DNA from: an uncultured Bacteroidaceae bacterium
GTDB taxonomy: Bacteria > Bacteroidota > Bacteroidia > Bacteroidales > Bacteroidaceae
Assembly: GCA_905234125.1 (NCBI GenBank)
Contig: CAJOGQ010000030.1
Coordinates: 6,670 to 47,584 of the forward strand
Reading direction: 5' to 3'
DNA length: 40,915 bases
Shown here: positions 40,632 to 40,915 of the stretch, one piece after another
Position numbering within the stretch: the stretch's first letter is position 1
Layout: every line of letters begins with the position of its first letter
The notes under the pieces: generated by a model
Databases searched by the model: none
Told to the model about the DNA's origin: nothing
Seen by the model: only the letters and a program-made list of their open reading frames with translations
Made by a program: the position numbers and the translations under genes

Positions 40632-40659
40632 ATCAACTGTCAACTATCAACTGTCACCT
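40632..40659. repeat. heptamer array after the terminal gene
   Basis: Units ATCAACT, GTCAACT, ATCAACT, GTCACCT. The last unit contains the stop codon of the minus-strand gene at 40654. Confidence 0.88.
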
Positions 40660-40915
40660 CTTTCCAAACGCCAGATACATTCCTTCCTCCACCTCGCTGC
40701 GGTTGATGTCCTTCAGCTTGCAGCCGTTCTCCACACAGGTCATCGCCATGACGAAGTCGATGGCTTCTTCCTGTTGGTCAGCGTAGGGTGCGTTGGCGAC
40801 GATGGTGTGGGTTTCAGGGAGATTGCCCATCAGTTCGCACACTCGGCGCGTGTAGGCTTGTGGGTCGTTCTTGCCGTCGCCTTTGGGTGCCCAACGGTTG
40901 ATGATCTGGCGGATG
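40654..40915 (-). CDS. C-terminal part of a phage-structural-protein-like (P5-type) protein
   Basis: The frame is open to the window edge, giving 86 visible residues (IRQIINRWAPKGDGKNDPQAYTRRV followed by CELMGNLPETH... and AIDFVMAMTCVENGCKLKDIN). The pattern xIIxRWAPxxxNxxxxYxxxV and a late AMxxVENG block resembles the family annotated as structural protein P5 in phages, which is also frequent as a single gene in Bacteroidetes chromosomes and prophages. The family assignment is from memory of its motifs; the N-terminal RNNNPGNI-type segment that would confirm it lies outside the window. No other phage gene is in the window. Confidence 0.5.
   Translation of the reverse strand, partial: IRQIINRWAPKGDGKNDPQAYTRRVCELMGNLPETHTIVANAPYADQQEEAIDFVMAMTCVENGCKLKDINRSEVEEGMYLAFGKR

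Larger units (their letters stand above)
40294..40653. other. intergenic region upstream of hisH
   Basis: About 360 bases without a convincing protein gene. From right to left (minus-strand reading) it holds the heptamer array after the terminal gene, the 18-bp motif shared with 37435-37452, the second copy of the 50-bp hairpin element, an A/T-rich stretch (40340-40480) and the hisH promoter. Nothing else is recognised. Confidence 0.65.

Noticed and set aside
796-40660. CRISPR array
   Set aside because: The repeats are only 7 bp, contiguous and without spacers of regular length, and no cas gene is in the window.
40654-40915. Prophage or integrated element at the right edge
   Set aside because: Only one partial gene with a phage-like family is visible, and no integrase, attachment site or other phage gene accompanies it.

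Overview
The window looks like chromosomal DNA of a member of the Bacteroidales, most likely a Prevotella-like species. The evidence is the set of protein families (OmpA-free TonB-style outer membrane barrel with a carboxypeptidase-like N-terminus, GH29 fucosidases, GH57/GT4/debranching glycogen cluster, Na+-pumping methylmalonyl-CoA decarboxylase cluster), the Bacteroidetes promoter signature TTTG/TAnnTTTG upstream of many genes, and the general scarcity of Shine-Dalgarno sequences. The species cannot be named from sequence reading alone.

Layout. 1-2500 (+): end of phosphofructokinase, a short MiaA-like tRNA prenyltransferase and a diacylglycerol-kinase-like lipid kinase. 2537-3241 (-): a Crp/Fnr regulator, divergent from 3468-8205 (+), a three-gene glycogen/maltodextrin operon (debranching enzyme, GT4 glycosyltransferase, GH57 amylase). 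8317-11311 (+): M13 metallopeptidase lipoprotein and a secreted low-complexity protein. 11415-19734 (-): an L-fucose utilisation cluster read leftwards: AraC regulator, aldo-keto reductase, amidohydrolase (probable fuconolactonase), FucP transporter, zinc dehydrogenase, mutarotase, GH29 fucosidase, then a YhaM-like HD protein. 20000-24142 (+): a very large modular GH29 fucosidase divergent from the AraC gene. 24370-25536 (+): carboxynorspermidine decarboxylase. 25555-28527 (-): outer membrane barrel protein. 28648-28841 (-): two identical tRNA-Asp genes. 29340-34012 (+): propionate-pathway operon (methylmalonyl-CoA epimerase, carboxyltransferase, OadG-like, biotin carrier, OadB-like). 34149-40293 (-): hisH-hisA-hisF-hisIE, an FtsE-like ATPase, lysC and lysA. 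40654-40915 (-): end of a phage-structural-like protein.

How genes work together. The fucose cluster couples extracytoplasmic fucose release (two GH29 enzymes) to uptake (FucP), anomer interconversion (mutarotase), and oxidation to fuconolactone and fuconate (aldo-keto reductase, amidohydrolase), which points to the non-phosphorylating fucose route; the dehydratase and the cleavage enzyme are not in the window. The 29340-34012 operon carries the decarboxylating, sodium-exporting steps of the succinate-to-propionate pathway.

The most unusual feature is a set of at least fourteen short intergenic arrays with an exact 7-bp period. Each array has its own heptamer (TCAACTN, ATTATAY, AARAGTG, ATGTNAN, TTTATAA and others), but all sit at gene borders, often running from a stop codon up to the next start codon. 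One array is inside the nspC reading frame, one degenerate array is inside the large fucosidase gene, and two arrays flank or abut a shared 18-bp motif. A separate 50-bp hairpin element is present twice at about 90 percent identity. I know of no described function for either in this group.
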